A DNA stretch of 64,000 bases, taken from Desnuesiella massiliensis. GTDB taxonomy: Bacteria > Bacillota > Clostridia > Clostridiales > Clostridiaceae. The stretch spans positions 434,001 through 498,000 of the forward strand of contig NZ_LN879455.1 of the NCBI RefSeq assembly GCF_001403615.1, given 5' to 3'. Positions 51,040-59,319 of the stretch are shown one piece after another. Under the pieces are notes generated by a model. It was not told where the DNA came from. It saw only the letters and a list, made by a program, of their open reading frames with translations, and did no database searches. The number at the start of each line of letters is the position of its first letter. Positions within the stretch are counted from its first letter, which is position 1. A program made the position numbers and the translations under genes.

Positions 51040-52218
51040 TTATATTCTTGGTATATTAGCTATAATTTCAAAGCCTTTATTATCACCAGTATTAAGCTCA
51101 ATGGTTCCACCTAGCTTTTTAACCCTCTCTTCCATACTGCTTAAACCAAAACCTTGACTTAAGCTATGAGCACCTATGCCATCATCTTTAATGTATAATC
51201 TAATATTTTTATCATCTCCTTGAAGAGATAAATTTATATTAGAAGCCTTAGAATGCTTAGAAGCATTATTTAAAGCTTCTTGAATTATTCTATAAAGCAC
51301 AAAGCTTTCATCGCTGTTTAGTTCAATAGCTTCATTAAAGGTGATAAAGTTTATTTTTATATGAGTGAGCTTTTCATAATTAAATATTAATTCTTTTATG
51401 GAGAATATACCTTGATATTTATCAAAATCCGTAGGTTTTAGTTCTTTTATGGTTCTTCGTACATTTTCCATACCATTTTTTGAAAAGTCTATTAGTTTAT
51501 CTACCATTTCTATAGTTTTTTCTTTATCCTTACACATCATATAAGGAAGAGCCTGAAGCTGTATTATTATGGTTGACAGAGTATGTCCTACGGAGTCGTG
51601 AAGTTCCCTGGATATTCTGTTTCTTTCTCTTAATAAGGTTAGCTCTTCAATGGTTTCAGAATATTCCTCTAATCTTTCATAGGCCTCTTTGAGCTGACTT
51701 TCGGATATTCTTAGCTTATCATAAAGCTCTTGAGCTTCTTTTTTTCTCTTTTGCTCCTCTGCCACAGAGCGTCCTAAGGCTCCAAAGATGACTACTATAA
51801 TAGTGTTAATAAATACATTAATGGCAGTAGTATTTTGTGGACTATAATACATGGGTCTTAAGCCAAGCATTACTAGAGAACCATATATTAAACTCATCAT
51901 AAAATAAGAACTTTTGGAAGATAGCATCATAGAAGCATCCAATATAGATATAAAATAATATATAAAAATAAAGCCTTGGAACTTTAAATATAAAAAGCTT
52001 ATAAGCATTATATCTAAACTTAAGGAAAGCATTAAGAAATTGGTATTACTTTTAAGATAATAATTTCTTATTTGAGTGTTTATTATAAATAACAGCATTA
52101 GACTCAATAGTAATAATGCATCCTCGGCTTTGTAGTCACCGGTGTAAATAATATTTATAGAGATTAAAAAATAGGTTATGTATTTTAAAATTGACAGAAG
52201 CTTAATATTCCTATTCAA
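51040..52218 (-). CDS. NarX/LiaS-type sensor histidine kinase (HisKA_3)
   Basis: A 392-residue membrane kinase. The N-terminal 145 residues form about five or six helices with almost no external loop, so it probably senses something in the membrane. A coiled-coil (YDKLRISESQLKEAYERLEEYSETIEELTLL) leads to HisKA_3 with RISRELHDSVGHTLSTIIIQ (phosphorylated His) and an HATPase domain (EALNNASKHSKA, IKDDGIGAHSLSQGFGLSSMEERV). The start is TTG 52218 with GGGAGG upstream; another TTG at 52233 overlaps this site. Paired with the downstream response regulator and located next to an ABC-2 exporter, it resembles antimicrobial-peptide or membrane-stress sensors. Confidence 0.9.
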   Translation of the reverse strand: MNRNIKLLSILKYITYFLISINIIYTGDYKAEDALLLLSLMLLFIINTQIRNYYLKSNTNFLMLSLSLDIMLISFLYLKFQGFIFIYYFISILDASMMLSSKSSYFMMSLIYGSLVMLGLRPMYYSPQNTTAINVFINTIIVVIFGALGRSVAEEQKRKKEAQELYDKLRISESQLKEAYERLEEYSETIEELTLLRERNRISRELHDSVGHTLSTIIIQLQALPYMMCKDKEKTIEMVDKLIDFSKNGMENVRRTIKELKPTDFDKYQGIFSIKELIFNYEKLTHIKINFITFNEAIELNSDESFVLYRIIQEALNNASKHSKASNINLSLQGDDKNIRLYIKDDGIGAHSLSQGFGLSSMEERVKKLGGTIELNTGDNKGFEIIANIPRI

Positions 52219-52234
52219 TATGATACCTCCCAAT

Positions 52235-52336
52235 TATAGAGAAACACTACGAAAACTTAATTTATACATGTTTCAAAATGGCATCTTTAAGGCATTACAG
52301 CAAATGTATAAGTTAAAAGCTTACGTTGTTTTTCTA
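52235..52336 (+). repeat. Dispersed repeat family B, copy 2
   Basis: TATAGAGAAACACTAC leads into TTTATACATGTTTCAAAATG, then GCATCTTTAAGGCATTACAG and ATGTATAAGTTAAAAGC, ending TTTTTCTA. The ends are roughly inverted. About 75 percent of bases match copy 3 by eye. It sits directly before the kinase gene's ribosome binding site, in the transcript's leader or promoter. Confidence 0.7.
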
Positions 52337-52452
52337 TGCATTATATATTTTATTATAATTTAAAGTGTTGAGGATGGCTATAAAGTATAAAGGAATTTAC
52401 AAAACCATGGAGAATTATTGTAAATATAATAGTGGTATTGGAGGAATTAAGT

Positions 52453-52863
52453 ATGTGTTATTTTATGCTGGCTGCTTCAGAGAAGCAAATGGAGAATAGC
52501 TTTGTAGAAAAATGTGATGAAAAAGCTCTCTTTATAAGAGAATATACGGATTATATTAAGGATAGACAAGCTGGGCTACATTATTACAATATAAGCAATG
52601 GTCATTGCGCTTGTGAACTAGTGGTAAGCCCTTTTAGCAAAGTAGAAGAGGTAAAAGAGGCTTTAAAGGAATTGAAAGAAATGGGAGACTTCAGATTCCT
52701 AATAATAGATAGCGAAGATGAAGATGAATATTTCACCATAGAGCATAATCAAGAATTCGAGAAAACTTTAGAGTCCTTACCAAAGCAAGAGATTTCTATA
52801 GAAGAGTTATTAAGCATTTACCCTGAGTATATAGAATTTGATAAGGTCTATGGGGTTAAATAA
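52453..52863 (+). CDS. Hypothetical acidic protein
   Basis: A 136-residue, strongly acidic cytosolic protein that I do not recognise. It begins MCYFMLAASEKQMENSFVEK and ends PEYIEFDKVYGVK, with a central EDEDEYFTIEHNQEFEK. No signal peptide or helix motif. The start ATG 52453 has TTGGAGGA upstream. It stands alone between repeat elements: family B before it and family A starting at its stop codon. Two Cys (NGHCACELV) are noticeable but there is no metal-binding pattern. Real gene status is supported by the ribosome binding site and codon use. Confidence 0.6.
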   Translation: MCYFMLAASEKQMENSFVEKCDEKALFIREYTDYIKDRQAGLHYYNISNGHCACELVVSPFSKVEEVKEALKELKEMGDFRFLIIDSEDEDEYFTIEHNQEFEKTLESLPKQEISIEELLSIYPEYIEFDKVYGVK

Positions 52864-53068
52864 TGCACAGTGTACAATTCACAATGAAGGAAGAGTTTTC
52901 ACTGCTAGTGATATGAAAAATATAAAATCGAAAAGCAAAGCTTGGCTAAATCTTTAGTCAAAGACTTTGCTTTTCAGTTTTAAAAATTATAAATTAAAGA
53001 TTTTTCCTAGGGGAACGGAGAAAAATCCACTATAATTGTGCATTATGCATTGTGAACTATGAATTGAT
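52862..53068. repeat. Dispersed repeat family A, long copy overlapping the thiE stop
   Basis: Left end AATGCACAGTGTACAATTCA then CAATGAAGGAAG; right end TAATTGTGCATTATGCATTG then TGAACTATGAATT. Between them lie AAGCAAAG hairpins, including GCTTGGCTAAATCTTTAGTC with GACTTTGCTTTTC. The right end supplies the last two codons and stop of thiE (minus strand); the left end begins at the stop of the acidic protein gene. Confidence 0.7.
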
Positions 53069-53677
53069 AATATCATTTAATTTAGTGCTAGCTTTTTTAA
53101 TATCTTCAGCGCCTAAGAGGCAAGATACCACTGATACCCCATCTATAGGAGCTTTTAGCACCTCTTTAACATTGTCATGGGTAATGCCGCCTATGGCTAC
53201 CACAGGTATTTTCACATTTTCCTTTATTTTTATAAGGGTATCTATAGAGGTTATATCTACATCCTTTTTAGTGGAGGTGCTAAATATAGCGCCCACTCCT
53301 AAGTAGTCTGCGCCTAGACTTTCTGCCTCTAGTGCTTCTTCTAGGTTATGGGCGGAAACTCCTAATATTTTATCTTTGCCTAGTAGTTTTCTACAAAGAC
53401 TTATAGGCAGGTCCTCTTGACCAATATGAAGCCCGTCTGCATTTATGGCTAGAGCAATATCTAGTCTATCATTGATTATTAAAGGTATATTATATTTATG
53501 AGTTAATTCTTTTACCTGCAACGCTAGATTATAAAAGTCTTTACTATTAGTAGCCTTCTCTCTTAATTGAACTAAGGTAACTCCTCCAAGGATAGCTTGT
53601 TCTACACTTTCTAATAGATCTCTTCCTTCTAAAACCTCTCTGTCAGTTACAAGATATAATTTATAATTTATGTTCAT
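53057..53677 (-). CDS. thiE: Thiamine-phosphate synthase
   Basis: A 206-residue TIM-barrel enzyme that couples hydroxymethylpyrimidine diphosphate with thiazole phosphate. Motifs: YLVTDRE, TLVQLREKA (diphosphate contact), IPLIINDRLDIALAINADGLHIGQEDL (Asp for Mg2+) and GVGAIFSTSTKKD and PVVAIGGI. It ends the thi operon and overlaps thiM by 17 bases. Its last codons and stop fall in a repeat copy. Ribosome binding site GGAGGT lies inside thiM. Confidence 0.94.
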   Translation of the reverse strand: MNINYKLYLVTDREVLEGRDLLESVEQAILGGVTLVQLREKATNSKDFYNLALQVKELTHKYNIPLIINDRLDIALAINADGLHIGQEDLPISLCRKLLGKDKILGVSAHNLEEALEAESLGADYLGVGAIFSTSTKKDVDITSIDTLIKIKENVKIPVVAIGGITHDNVKEVLKAPIDGVSVVSCLLGAEDIKKASTKLNDIINS

Positions 53678-54479
53678 TTAGCTTACCTCCATTAAATAAA
53701 TCCTTTGGTGATAATGAAGCTATGGAATCTATTAAGGCCACCTTAAAGCTGCCAAGGTGGTAATTGCTTTTTAGCGAAGCCTCAGCCATCTCTCCACAAA
53801 GCCCCATGGTAGCAATGGCTGCAATGGTAGCAGTGTAATAATCTTTAGTTACTCCGCAGTAAGCTCCAGTTAAAGAACTGCTCATGCATCCAGTGCCAGT
53901 TATTTTAGCTAATATAGGGTGTCCATTTTCTATGAAGCATATATTTTTCCCATCAGAAATGATGTCTTTAGCTCCTGTAATAGCGATTACAGACCCTAGC
54001 TTTTGGGATAATTTTAAGGCTATTTCTTCTCCATTTTCAGTATCTTCAGTGGAGTCAACTCCTCTTACTATGGAGTCCATACCGGAGAGTACTTTAATCT
54101 CAGACATATTTCCTTTTATTACAGAAAAATTTATTTCCTTCAGTAACTTTTTAGCAGTTTCTGTTCTTAGGTTAGTGGCACCTACTCCTACTGGATCAAG
54201 GATTACAGGTATATCTAGACTATTGGCTCTCTTTCCAGCTAAAAGCATTGACTCTATGGTTCTGGAATTTAGAGTACCTATATTTATCACTAAGGAGGAG
54301 GCTATGGATATCATCTCCTCTACCTCAAGGCTATCATCAGCCATTACAGGGGAACCGCCTAGGGATAGGGTGATATTAGCACAATCATTTACCGTAACAT
54401 AATTGGTTATATGATGAACTAAGGGTTTTTTTTCTTTAACTAAAGTTAAGAGTTTAGAAAGTTTTTCTCTAGTTTCCAT
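53661..54479 (-). CDS. thiM: Hydroxyethylthiazole kinase
   Basis: A 272-residue ribokinase-like kinase that phosphorylates hydroxyethylthiazole for salvage. It has the family start KPLVHHITNYVTVNDCANITL, SPVMADD, the Gly-rich DPVGVGATN loop, and VAIAITGAKDIIS with KITGTGCMSSSL (catalytic Cys/anion hole). It overlaps cytX by 34 bases and thiE by 17, so the operon is translationally coupled. Confidence 0.94.
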   Translation of the reverse strand: METREKLSKLLTLVKEKKPLVHHITNYVTVNDCANITLSLGGSPVMADDSLEVEEMISIASSLVINIGTLNSRTIESMLLAGKRANSLDIPVILDPVGVGATNLRTETAKKLLKEINFSVIKGNMSEIKVLSGMDSIVRGVDSTEDTENGEEIALKLSQKLGSVIAITGAKDIISDGKNICFIENGHPILAKITGTGCMSSSLTGAYCGVTKDYYTATIAAIATMGLCGEMAEASLKSNYHLGSFKVALIDSIASLSPKDLFNGGKLNEHKL

Positions 54480-55672
54480 GATTTTGTGAACCTCCAGCTA
54501 ACAAAATAAATTAAAGATGTTAATAACATAGTAGGCAGAGTATTACCCATAAAGAAATCAATCTTTAAAAGGGTGTAATAGGTAATGATTCCAATAATCC
54601 AAACTATTACTGCGCCTATATTTAGTTTTAAACCTTCTTCTATAGCATTATTTTTCTTTAGGATAAAATAGTCTGTAAATAAAATAGCAAACATAGGAGC
54701 AAATACAGAACCTATGGCATAAAGAAAGTTTTCGTATTGCTCTATAGGGAATATTAAAGCTATTAGGGTTCCTAAGATTCCCATTATCAAAGCCACAGGA
54801 GTTTCCTTTAGCTTTGAACTTATATTTATGAAGCTTATCCCTGCTGAATATACATCCATAAAGGTAGTGGTTACCGTAGCTAGTATTATTATGCTAAGAG
54901 CAAATACACCTAAGTTAGCAGCTACCATTATCTCTCCTATGTCTGTAGTGTTAAATATTAAAGCAGCACCTAGACCTATAATATACATCCAACAGCTTCC
55001 GAAAAAGTATCCAAGGAAGCTTCCAGTCACTGCAGACTTCTTATTTTTAGCAAAACGAGTATAGTCTGCAATAAGTGGAAGCCAGGAAAGTGGCATTACG
55101 ATATTAAGCTCTATAGCGGCTCCAAAGGAAAGATTTCCTTCAGGTAATTTTGTTAATAGACTGTTATTTTTAAATATTACAAAGCTTAACACCAAGGTAA
55201 GAATGAACAGCAATATAACTGCCACAGAATTTAGTTTTTTTAGAGTATTGCTACCTAATAAAACCCATAGGCATACTAAAATGCCTATTAATATACTCCA
55301 AACCACTATGTTATCGAAGTTCCAAAGTATTTTGCTTACCATATTTAAGGATCTACCACCTGAAATTATCATAACTGCTGTCCAACCTATCAGCTGCAGA
55401 ACGTTTAAAATTGAAAATACATAGGAACCGTAGCTTCCGAAAGAAATTTTTGTGGATTTTATAGAAGGCATATTTTTTTCAAAACCGATTATTCCACCCA
55501 TAACTAGTAAAGCTGTACCAATGCCATGACCGATTATTATAGCTAATAAAGCTTTTTTAAAGCCTAAAGGAGCCAGTAGTCCTCCAGTGAGTATTTCTGC
55601 AATGGATACTGAAGCACCAAACCAAAGAGCAGTAAAATGTTTTGTAGATAAGGTTTTGCTTTCACTATTCAT
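54446..55672 (-). CDS. cytX: Putative hydroxymethylpyrimidine transporter CytX
   Basis: A 408-residue nucleobase-cation-symport-1 (NCS1) membrane protein with about 12 helices. N-terminal TALWFGASVSIAEILTGGLLAP and the middle MPLSWLPLIADYTRFAKNKKSA (a hallmark of cytosine-type NCS1 carriers) are clear. In a thiamine salvage operon under a TPP switch, such a carrier is named CytX and is predicted to import hydroxymethylpyrimidine. It overlaps thiD and thiM. Confidence 0.88.
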   Translation of the reverse strand: MNSESKTLSTKHFTALWFGASVSIAEILTGGLLAPLGFKKALLAIIIGHGIGTALLVMGGIIGFEKNMPSIKSTKISFGSYGSYVFSILNVLQLIGWTAVMIISGGRSLNMVSKILWNFDNIVVWSILIGILVCLWVLLGSNTLKKLNSVAVILLFILTLVLSFVIFKNNSLLTKLPEGNLSFGAAIELNIVMPLSWLPLIADYTRFAKNKKSAVTGSFLGYFFGSCWMYIIGLGAALIFNTTDIGEIMVAANLGVFALSIIILATVTTTFMDVYSAGISFINISSKLKETPVALIMGILGTLIALIFPIEQYENFLYAIGSVFAPMFAILFTDYFILKKNNAIEEGLKLNIGAVIVWIIGIITYYTLLKIDFFMGNTLPTMLLTSLIYFVSWRFTKSWKLEKNFLNS

Positions 55673-56471
55673 TTATCAATCCCGCCTTTCTATACAGTTC
55701 ATAAAAGTGGTGAGTAGGTCCAACGCCTTTTCCGATGCTAAAAGAATGTTTTATAGCAGTAGTTATGTATTCTTTTGATTTTTTTACCGCTGTAGCTATA
55801 TCAAAACCTAGAGCTAGGTTTGAAGCTATGGAGGAAGATAAGGTACAGCCAGTTCCATGGGTGTTTTTAGTATCTATTCTTTCAGAATGAAAATAAAAAA
55901 TTTCTTTTCCATCAAAAAGAACATCTACAGCTTCTTCGCTTAAGTGACCACCTTTGACTAATACATTTTTAGCACCTAGATTAAATAATTCTTTGGCTGC
56001 ATCTACCATCTGTTCGATGCTTTCAACTTTTCTGTTAAGCATAGCAGAAGCCTCATGAAGGTTAGGAGTAATTATGGTGGCTAAAGGTACTAGCTTTTCT
56101 ACTAATGCCTTTTTAGATTCGGGCCTTAAAAGATCAAACCCACTTTTAGAAATCATTACGGGATCTACTACAATATTTTTAGCATTAATTTTTCTTAATT
56201 CCTCAGCAATGGTTTCTATGCTATCTATTCTTGAAGTCATACCTATTTTAACTGCTGATACCTCTATATCTTCATAAATCACTTGTATTTGTTTTCTTAT
56301 GATATCAGTGTTTACATCTTGTACTGCAAAAACTCCTTGTGTATTTTGAACTGTTATAGCAGTGATTACACTCATTCCATATACTCCATGAGCCGAAAAG
56401 GTTTTTAAATCTGCTTGTATGCCTGCTCCTCCACAACTATCAGAACCAGCAATGGTTAATACATTTTTCAT
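55665..56471 (-). CDS. thiD: Hydroxymethylpyrimidine/phosphomethylpyrimidine kinase
   Basis: A 268-residue ribokinase-fold enzyme that phosphorylates HMP twice. NVLTIAGSDSCGGAGIQADLKTF opens the family, with GVYGMSVITAITVQNT, VVDPVMISKSG, ITPNLHEA and THGTGCTLSSSIAS (ATP/anion-hole motif). The ribosome binding site AAAGGAGG is strong. Second gene of the operon, 12 bp after thiW. No thiC or thiG is in the window, so this set supports salvage rather than full synthesis here. Confidence 0.94.
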   Translation of the reverse strand: MKNVLTIAGSDSCGGAGIQADLKTFSAHGVYGMSVITAITVQNTQGVFAVQDVNTDIIRKQIQVIYEDIEVSAVKIGMTSRIDSIETIAEELRKINAKNIVVDPVMISKSGFDLLRPESKKALVEKLVPLATIITPNLHEASAMLNRKVESIEQMVDAAKELFNLGAKNVLVKGGHLSEEAVDVLFDGKEIFYFHSERIDTKNTHGTGCTLSSSIASNLALGFDIATAVKKSKEYITTAIKHSFSIGKGVGPTHHFYELYRKAGLINE

Positions 56472-56483
56472 AAAAATCCTCCT

Positions 56484-56975
56484 TTAAATGTGAATATTTT
56501 TTAGTATTTTACTTTTATCTAGGCCTATCAAAATAGCATAGGCTATGATGCTTCCACCAATGGTGCTAACTGAAAAAGGTGCTACAAAGAAAAATAAAGA
56601 AATATTCTTTCCTAATATAATTTTAGCTAGGGGATAAGCTGCTAAGGCACCTATAACACCAGTGCCTATGATTTCGCCGCCTAAAGCAATAAGCGTGTTA
56701 CTAAATTTTTTATATAATATACCAGCAAATAAGGAACCTATCATACTTCCGGGGAAGGCTAATATAGAGCCTGTACCAAGTATATTTCTCAAAAGAGATA
56801 TAAGGAAGGCATTACCTAAGGCATACCACGGACCTAAAGTTATTGCTGAAATAACGTTTATAGCATGTTGCACAGGAAAACATTTAGATGGACCAATTGG
56901 GATATAAATAAGATGAGAGGATAGAACCCCTATAGCAATTAGAAGAGCCGAAAAAGTTAATTTTTTTGTTTTCAA
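56484..56975 (-). CDS. thiW: ThiW family energy-coupling factor S component
   Basis: A 163-residue membrane protein with five or six helices. The family pattern includes LSSHLIYIPIGPSKCFPVQHAINVI near the start and FPGSMIGSLFAGILYKK. ThiW is the substrate-binding component of an ECF transporter for a thiazole or thiamine precursor and works with the shared EcfA/T module, which is encoded elsewhere. It starts at TTG 56975, with GGGGG upstream that lies in a hairpin (CCCCCT/AGGGGG), so start access is probably regulated. First gene after the TPP riboswitch. Confidence 0.88.
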   Translation of the reverse strand: MKTKKLTFSALLIAIGVLSSHLIYIPIGPSKCFPVQHAINVISAITLGPWYALGNAFLISLLRNILGTGSILAFPGSMIGSLFAGILYKKFSNTLIALGGEIIGTGVIGALAAYPLAKIILGKNISLFFFVAPFSVSTIGGSIIAYAILIGLDKSKILKNIHI

Positions 56976-56982
56976 AATAAAA

Positions 56983-57002
56983 CCCCCTTAATTCTAGGGG
57001 GG
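56983..57002 (-). promoter_or_regulatory. Hairpin covering the thiW ribosome binding site
   Basis: On the minus strand CCCCCT (56996-57001) pairs with AGGGGG (56983-56988) around a seven-base loop. AGGGGG is the only ribosome binding site for the TTG start at 56975. The loop region suggests local control of translation in addition to the riboswitch. Confidence 0.5.
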
Positions 57003-57070
57003 AGGATTACCTTATTACCTGAAATTGAAGATACATTAGACTTAACATAAATAAATAGAATAGATGATTC

Positions 57071-57105
57071 TATAGAAAGCAATAAATAAGTTGTTGCTTT
57101 CTATA
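57071..57105. repeat. Perfect 12-bp inverted repeat in the thiW leader
   Basis: TATAGAAAGCAA (57071-57082) and TTGCTTTCTATA (57094-57105) form a perfect stem. No T-run follows, so it is not a simple terminator. It sits between the riboswitch terminator and the thiW start. Confidence 0.7.
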
Positions 57106-57110
57106 AAATT

Positions 57111-57141
57111 AAAAAAGCACAACCCATCATAGAGTTGTGCT
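57111..57141 (-). terminator. TPP riboswitch terminator
   Basis: On the minus strand AGCACAAC and GTTGTGCT form the stem, followed by TTTTTT. It lies downstream of the TPP aptamer and before thiW, so it is the expression platform. Confidence 0.85.
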
Positions 57142-57159
57142 ATAAATTCAAAAAATGTT

Positions 57160-57258
57160 AAGCAGAGTCCCTACGCTGGCATTACCCAGATCAGGTATAA
57201 GGGTCAAAGACTTTATAGGGTCTTTATCTCAGCCGGCCTAACCCAGCCCCCCTGTGTT
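57160..57258 (-). promoter_or_regulatory. TPP riboswitch (THI element)
   Basis: On the minus strand the sequence begins ACACAGGGGGGCTGGGTTAG with the paired GGCCGGCTGAGAT, then GACCCTTATACCTGATCTGG and GTAATGCCAGCGTAGGGA. CTGAGA and ACCTGATCTGG with the CCAGCG stem are the invariant THI-box elements. It controls thiW-thiD-cytX-thiM-thiE, most likely by termination at 57111-57141. Confidence 0.96.
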
Positions 57259-57278
57259 ATATTGATTTTTACACTTAT

Positions 57279-57307
57279 ATTCTAACACTAAGGTTTAGAG
57301 AAATCAA
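57279..57307 (-). promoter_or_regulatory. Promoter of the thi operon
   Basis: On the minus strand TTGATT (57302-57307), a 17-base spacer and TAGAAT (57279-57284) lie just upstream of the TPP aptamer. Confidence 0.6.
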
Positions 57308-57360
57308 TGGAAAGTTAATTTCTAAAATTTTCTTAGTATACCACTAGACAGAAAATAATT

Positions 57361-57390
57361 TTGATGTTAAAATATGTTTAACGTTAAAAT
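57361..57390 (+). promoter_or_regulatory. MFS promoter with TTTAACGTTAAA operator
   Basis: TTGATG (57361-57366), 18 bases, TAAAAT (57385-57390). The perfect palindrome TTTAACGTTAAA (57377-57388) sits between and over the -10, a repressor position. A related TTAAACGTTAAA lies at 58670-58682 upstream of the ArsR-type regulator gene. Confidence 0.55.
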
Positions 57391-57413
57391 TATTTTATAG
57401 AGGAGAGGTTTAT

Positions 57414-58673
57414 ATGGAAGCTTATGAGGTAAATAAGAAAGTGGGAATAAAAGGGTTAATTAAAAGTAAAAACTATATGGTTATGTTCATAGCAAATTTT
57501 ATTTCCAGATTTGGAGATTCTGTAGATGGTATAGCCTACGGATGGATGGTATACATGCTAACAGGTTCCAAGCTTTTGCTGGGGACATTGTTTGCAGTTA
57601 ATGCCATACCCAATATATTACTAGGGCCCTTTGCTGGCGTTTTTGCAGATAGATTAGATAAAAAGAAACTAATAACTCTCAGTTATTTAGGAAGAGGAAT
57701 AATGGTATCCTTAACAGCTCTATTATACTTTGTAGGTATATTAAGACCTTGGCATTTGTTTATAATTACTATTTTTAATTCTACATTTGAAACTTTAATG
57801 ATGCCAGCTATGACTTCTTTGATGCCATTGATTGTAGATGAGGAAAGCTATTTATCTGCTAATTCCTTTTCTACCTCTGCCTTTAAATTTGCAGAATTAA
57901 TTGGCACGGCAATGGCTGGCGCAATAATTGCATTAATTGGAATTTCTGGCGCTATATTTGTGGATGCGGCTACTTTTTTTATAGCAGCATTAATAATGCT
58001 AATGCTTAAAGTTAAGTATGAAAAATCACAGGAAGAAAAGCTTAGCGTAAAATCTTATATTTCTGAACTAAAGGTAGGCTTTAAGTTTGTTAAGGATAAC
58101 AAACTTATAAGGCTTATAATAATATTATTTGCCATAGTTAATTTTGGCTTGTCTCCGGTAAATGTAATGTTACCAATTTTCGCTAAGGATATATTGCAAG
58201 GTGGACCAGAGGTATTGAGCATCATAGGAATAGCTTTTTCCTTAGGAACCATACTTGGAGGAATAATTATAGGACAAATAGGACAAAAATTTAAAATCAC
58301 TAATCTAATTATAGTTGGATTCTTTTTATTTGGTATAGATTATGCGTTATTATTTTTACCTGGAACAGTTATACATGCTAATTTAGTTTCTATAGCATTA
58401 ACTATATTTATATTCTTTACTCTAGGATTTTTAATACCTATGGTATCCTCACCCATAAGTGCTTATATGATGAGTAAGACGGACAAACAAGTACTAGGCA
58501 GGGTTAGCTCTTTTATGGGAATGATAAGCTGCTGTGCCATACCTTTAGGTAGTGCGTTAACAGGGGTTATTACGGAATATTTATCTGCTTCTTCTATATT
58601 TTTAATTATGGGTATAATGATTTCTCTAGTTGCGCTATCTCTAAATTATAGCAAAACCTTTAAAAAAGCTTAA
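57414..58673 (+). CDS. MFS transporter (MFS_3-type, drug efflux-like)
   Basis: A 419-residue major facilitator with about 12 helices. The N-terminal half has FISRFGDSVDGIAYGWMVY, NAIPNILLGPFAGVFADRLDKKKLITLSY (the motif A equivalent with GxxADRxxKK) and a central cytosolic stretch near 205 (EKSQEEKLSVKSYISELKVG). This architecture is that of MFS_3 macrolide-type efflux proteins, but drug specificity is not shown. It is next to an ArsR-type regulator, 65 bp downstream, with a shared palindrome at both promoters. The ribosome binding site is GAGGAGAGG. Confidence 0.87.
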   Translation: MEAYEVNKKVGIKGLIKSKNYMVMFIANFISRFGDSVDGIAYGWMVYMLTGSKLLLGTLFAVNAIPNILLGPFAGVFADRLDKKKLITLSYLGRGIMVSLTALLYFVGILRPWHLFIITIFNSTFETLMMPAMTSLMPLIVDEESYLSANSFSTSAFKFAELIGTAMAGAIIALIGISGAIFVDAATFFIAALIMLMLKVKYEKSQEEKLSVKSYISELKVGFKFVKDNKLIRLIIILFAIVNFGLSPVNVMLPIFAKDILQGGPEVLSIIGIAFSLGTILGGIIIGQIGQKFKITNLIIVGFFLFGIDYALLFLPGTVIHANLVSIALTIFIFFTLGFLIPMVSSPISAYMMSKTDKQVLGRVSSFMGMISCCAIPLGSALTGVITEYLSASSIFLIMGIMISLVALSLNYSKTFKKA

Positions 58674-58718
58674 ACGTTAAAAAAGAGTTTGTTAAAAAAG
58701 CTAAAGTTGTTATATAAT
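58670..58718 (+). promoter_or_regulatory. Promoter and operator of the ArsR-type regulator gene
   Basis: The palindrome-like TTAAACGTTAAA (58670-58682) overlaps the MFS stop. TTGTTA (58689-58694), 18 bases and TATAAT (58713-58718) follow. Both the MFS and the regulator promoters carry an AACGTT core flanked by A/T, consistent with autoregulation. Confidence 0.5.
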
Positions 58719-58738
58719 AAGGATGGAGGCGATAAAAC

Positions 58739-59308
58739 ATGGAGGATAAAAAAGTCTTAACCACTTTAGAAGAAGTAAAAGCTATTTCCGATCCTTATAG
58801 ATATAGAATTTTAACTACTCTTATAAATATGAATGAACCAGCCACGGTAAAGCAGATAGCTGATAAGATGGGTGAGGTACCAGCAAAAGTACACTATCAT
58901 ATTAAGAAGCTTGAAAAAGCAGAAATAATAAAACTGGTTTATACTAAAGAGATCAATGGAATTATAGCTAAGTACTATGAACCCTTAGCCACGGGTTTTG
59001 AAATAGAATGTTCAAAAGAAATAGAAGAGCCTGCTAAAAAAATGATTCTAGCAGAAAGTCAAAGGATGCTATCTGAGCTTTATGATGAAAGTAAGAAAAT
59101 ATTTTTAGACTCAGTAGGTAAAGCTGCAAAAGATGAAAAGGACAAAGATGCAAAGGGATCTATTACTACTAATAATTTATATCTTACAGAAGAAGAGGTC
59201 AATGAAATAATGGCCTTAATGGAAAGCTTTTTTAAAAAGCATAAAGAAGAAGATGCTGAGAAGATTAAATATCATAGTTTTTTTACTATAATAAAGAACA
59301 GAGAATAG
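58739..59308 (+). CDS. ArsR/HTH-type transcriptional regulator
   Basis: A 189-residue winged-helix regulator. Residues about 10-75 contain the HTH_20-type domain: VKAISDPYRYRILTTLI, then ATVKQIADKMGEVPAKVHYHIKKLEKAEIIKLVYTKE. The C-terminal 110 residues are helical (YLTEEEVNEIMALMESFFKKHK) and may bind the effector. It probably represses the MFS efflux gene located directly upstream. Ribosome binding site GATGGAGG. Effector unknown. Confidence 0.85.
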   Translation: MEDKKVLTTLEEVKAISDPYRYRILTTLINMNEPATVKQIADKMGEVPAKVHYHIKKLEKAEIIKLVYTKEINGIIAKYYEPLATGFEIECSKEIEEPAKKMILAESQRMLSELYDESKKIFLDSVGKAAKDEKDKDAKGSITTNNLYLTEEEVNEIMALMESFFKKHKEEDAEKIKYHSFFTIIKNRE

Positions 59309-59319
59309 TAGGGTTAATT

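Noticed and set aside
52178..52363. Plus-strand frame overlapping repeat copy B2 and the kinase start
   Set aside because: It is a by-product of the repeat and antisense of the kinase; no ribosome binding site or family pattern.
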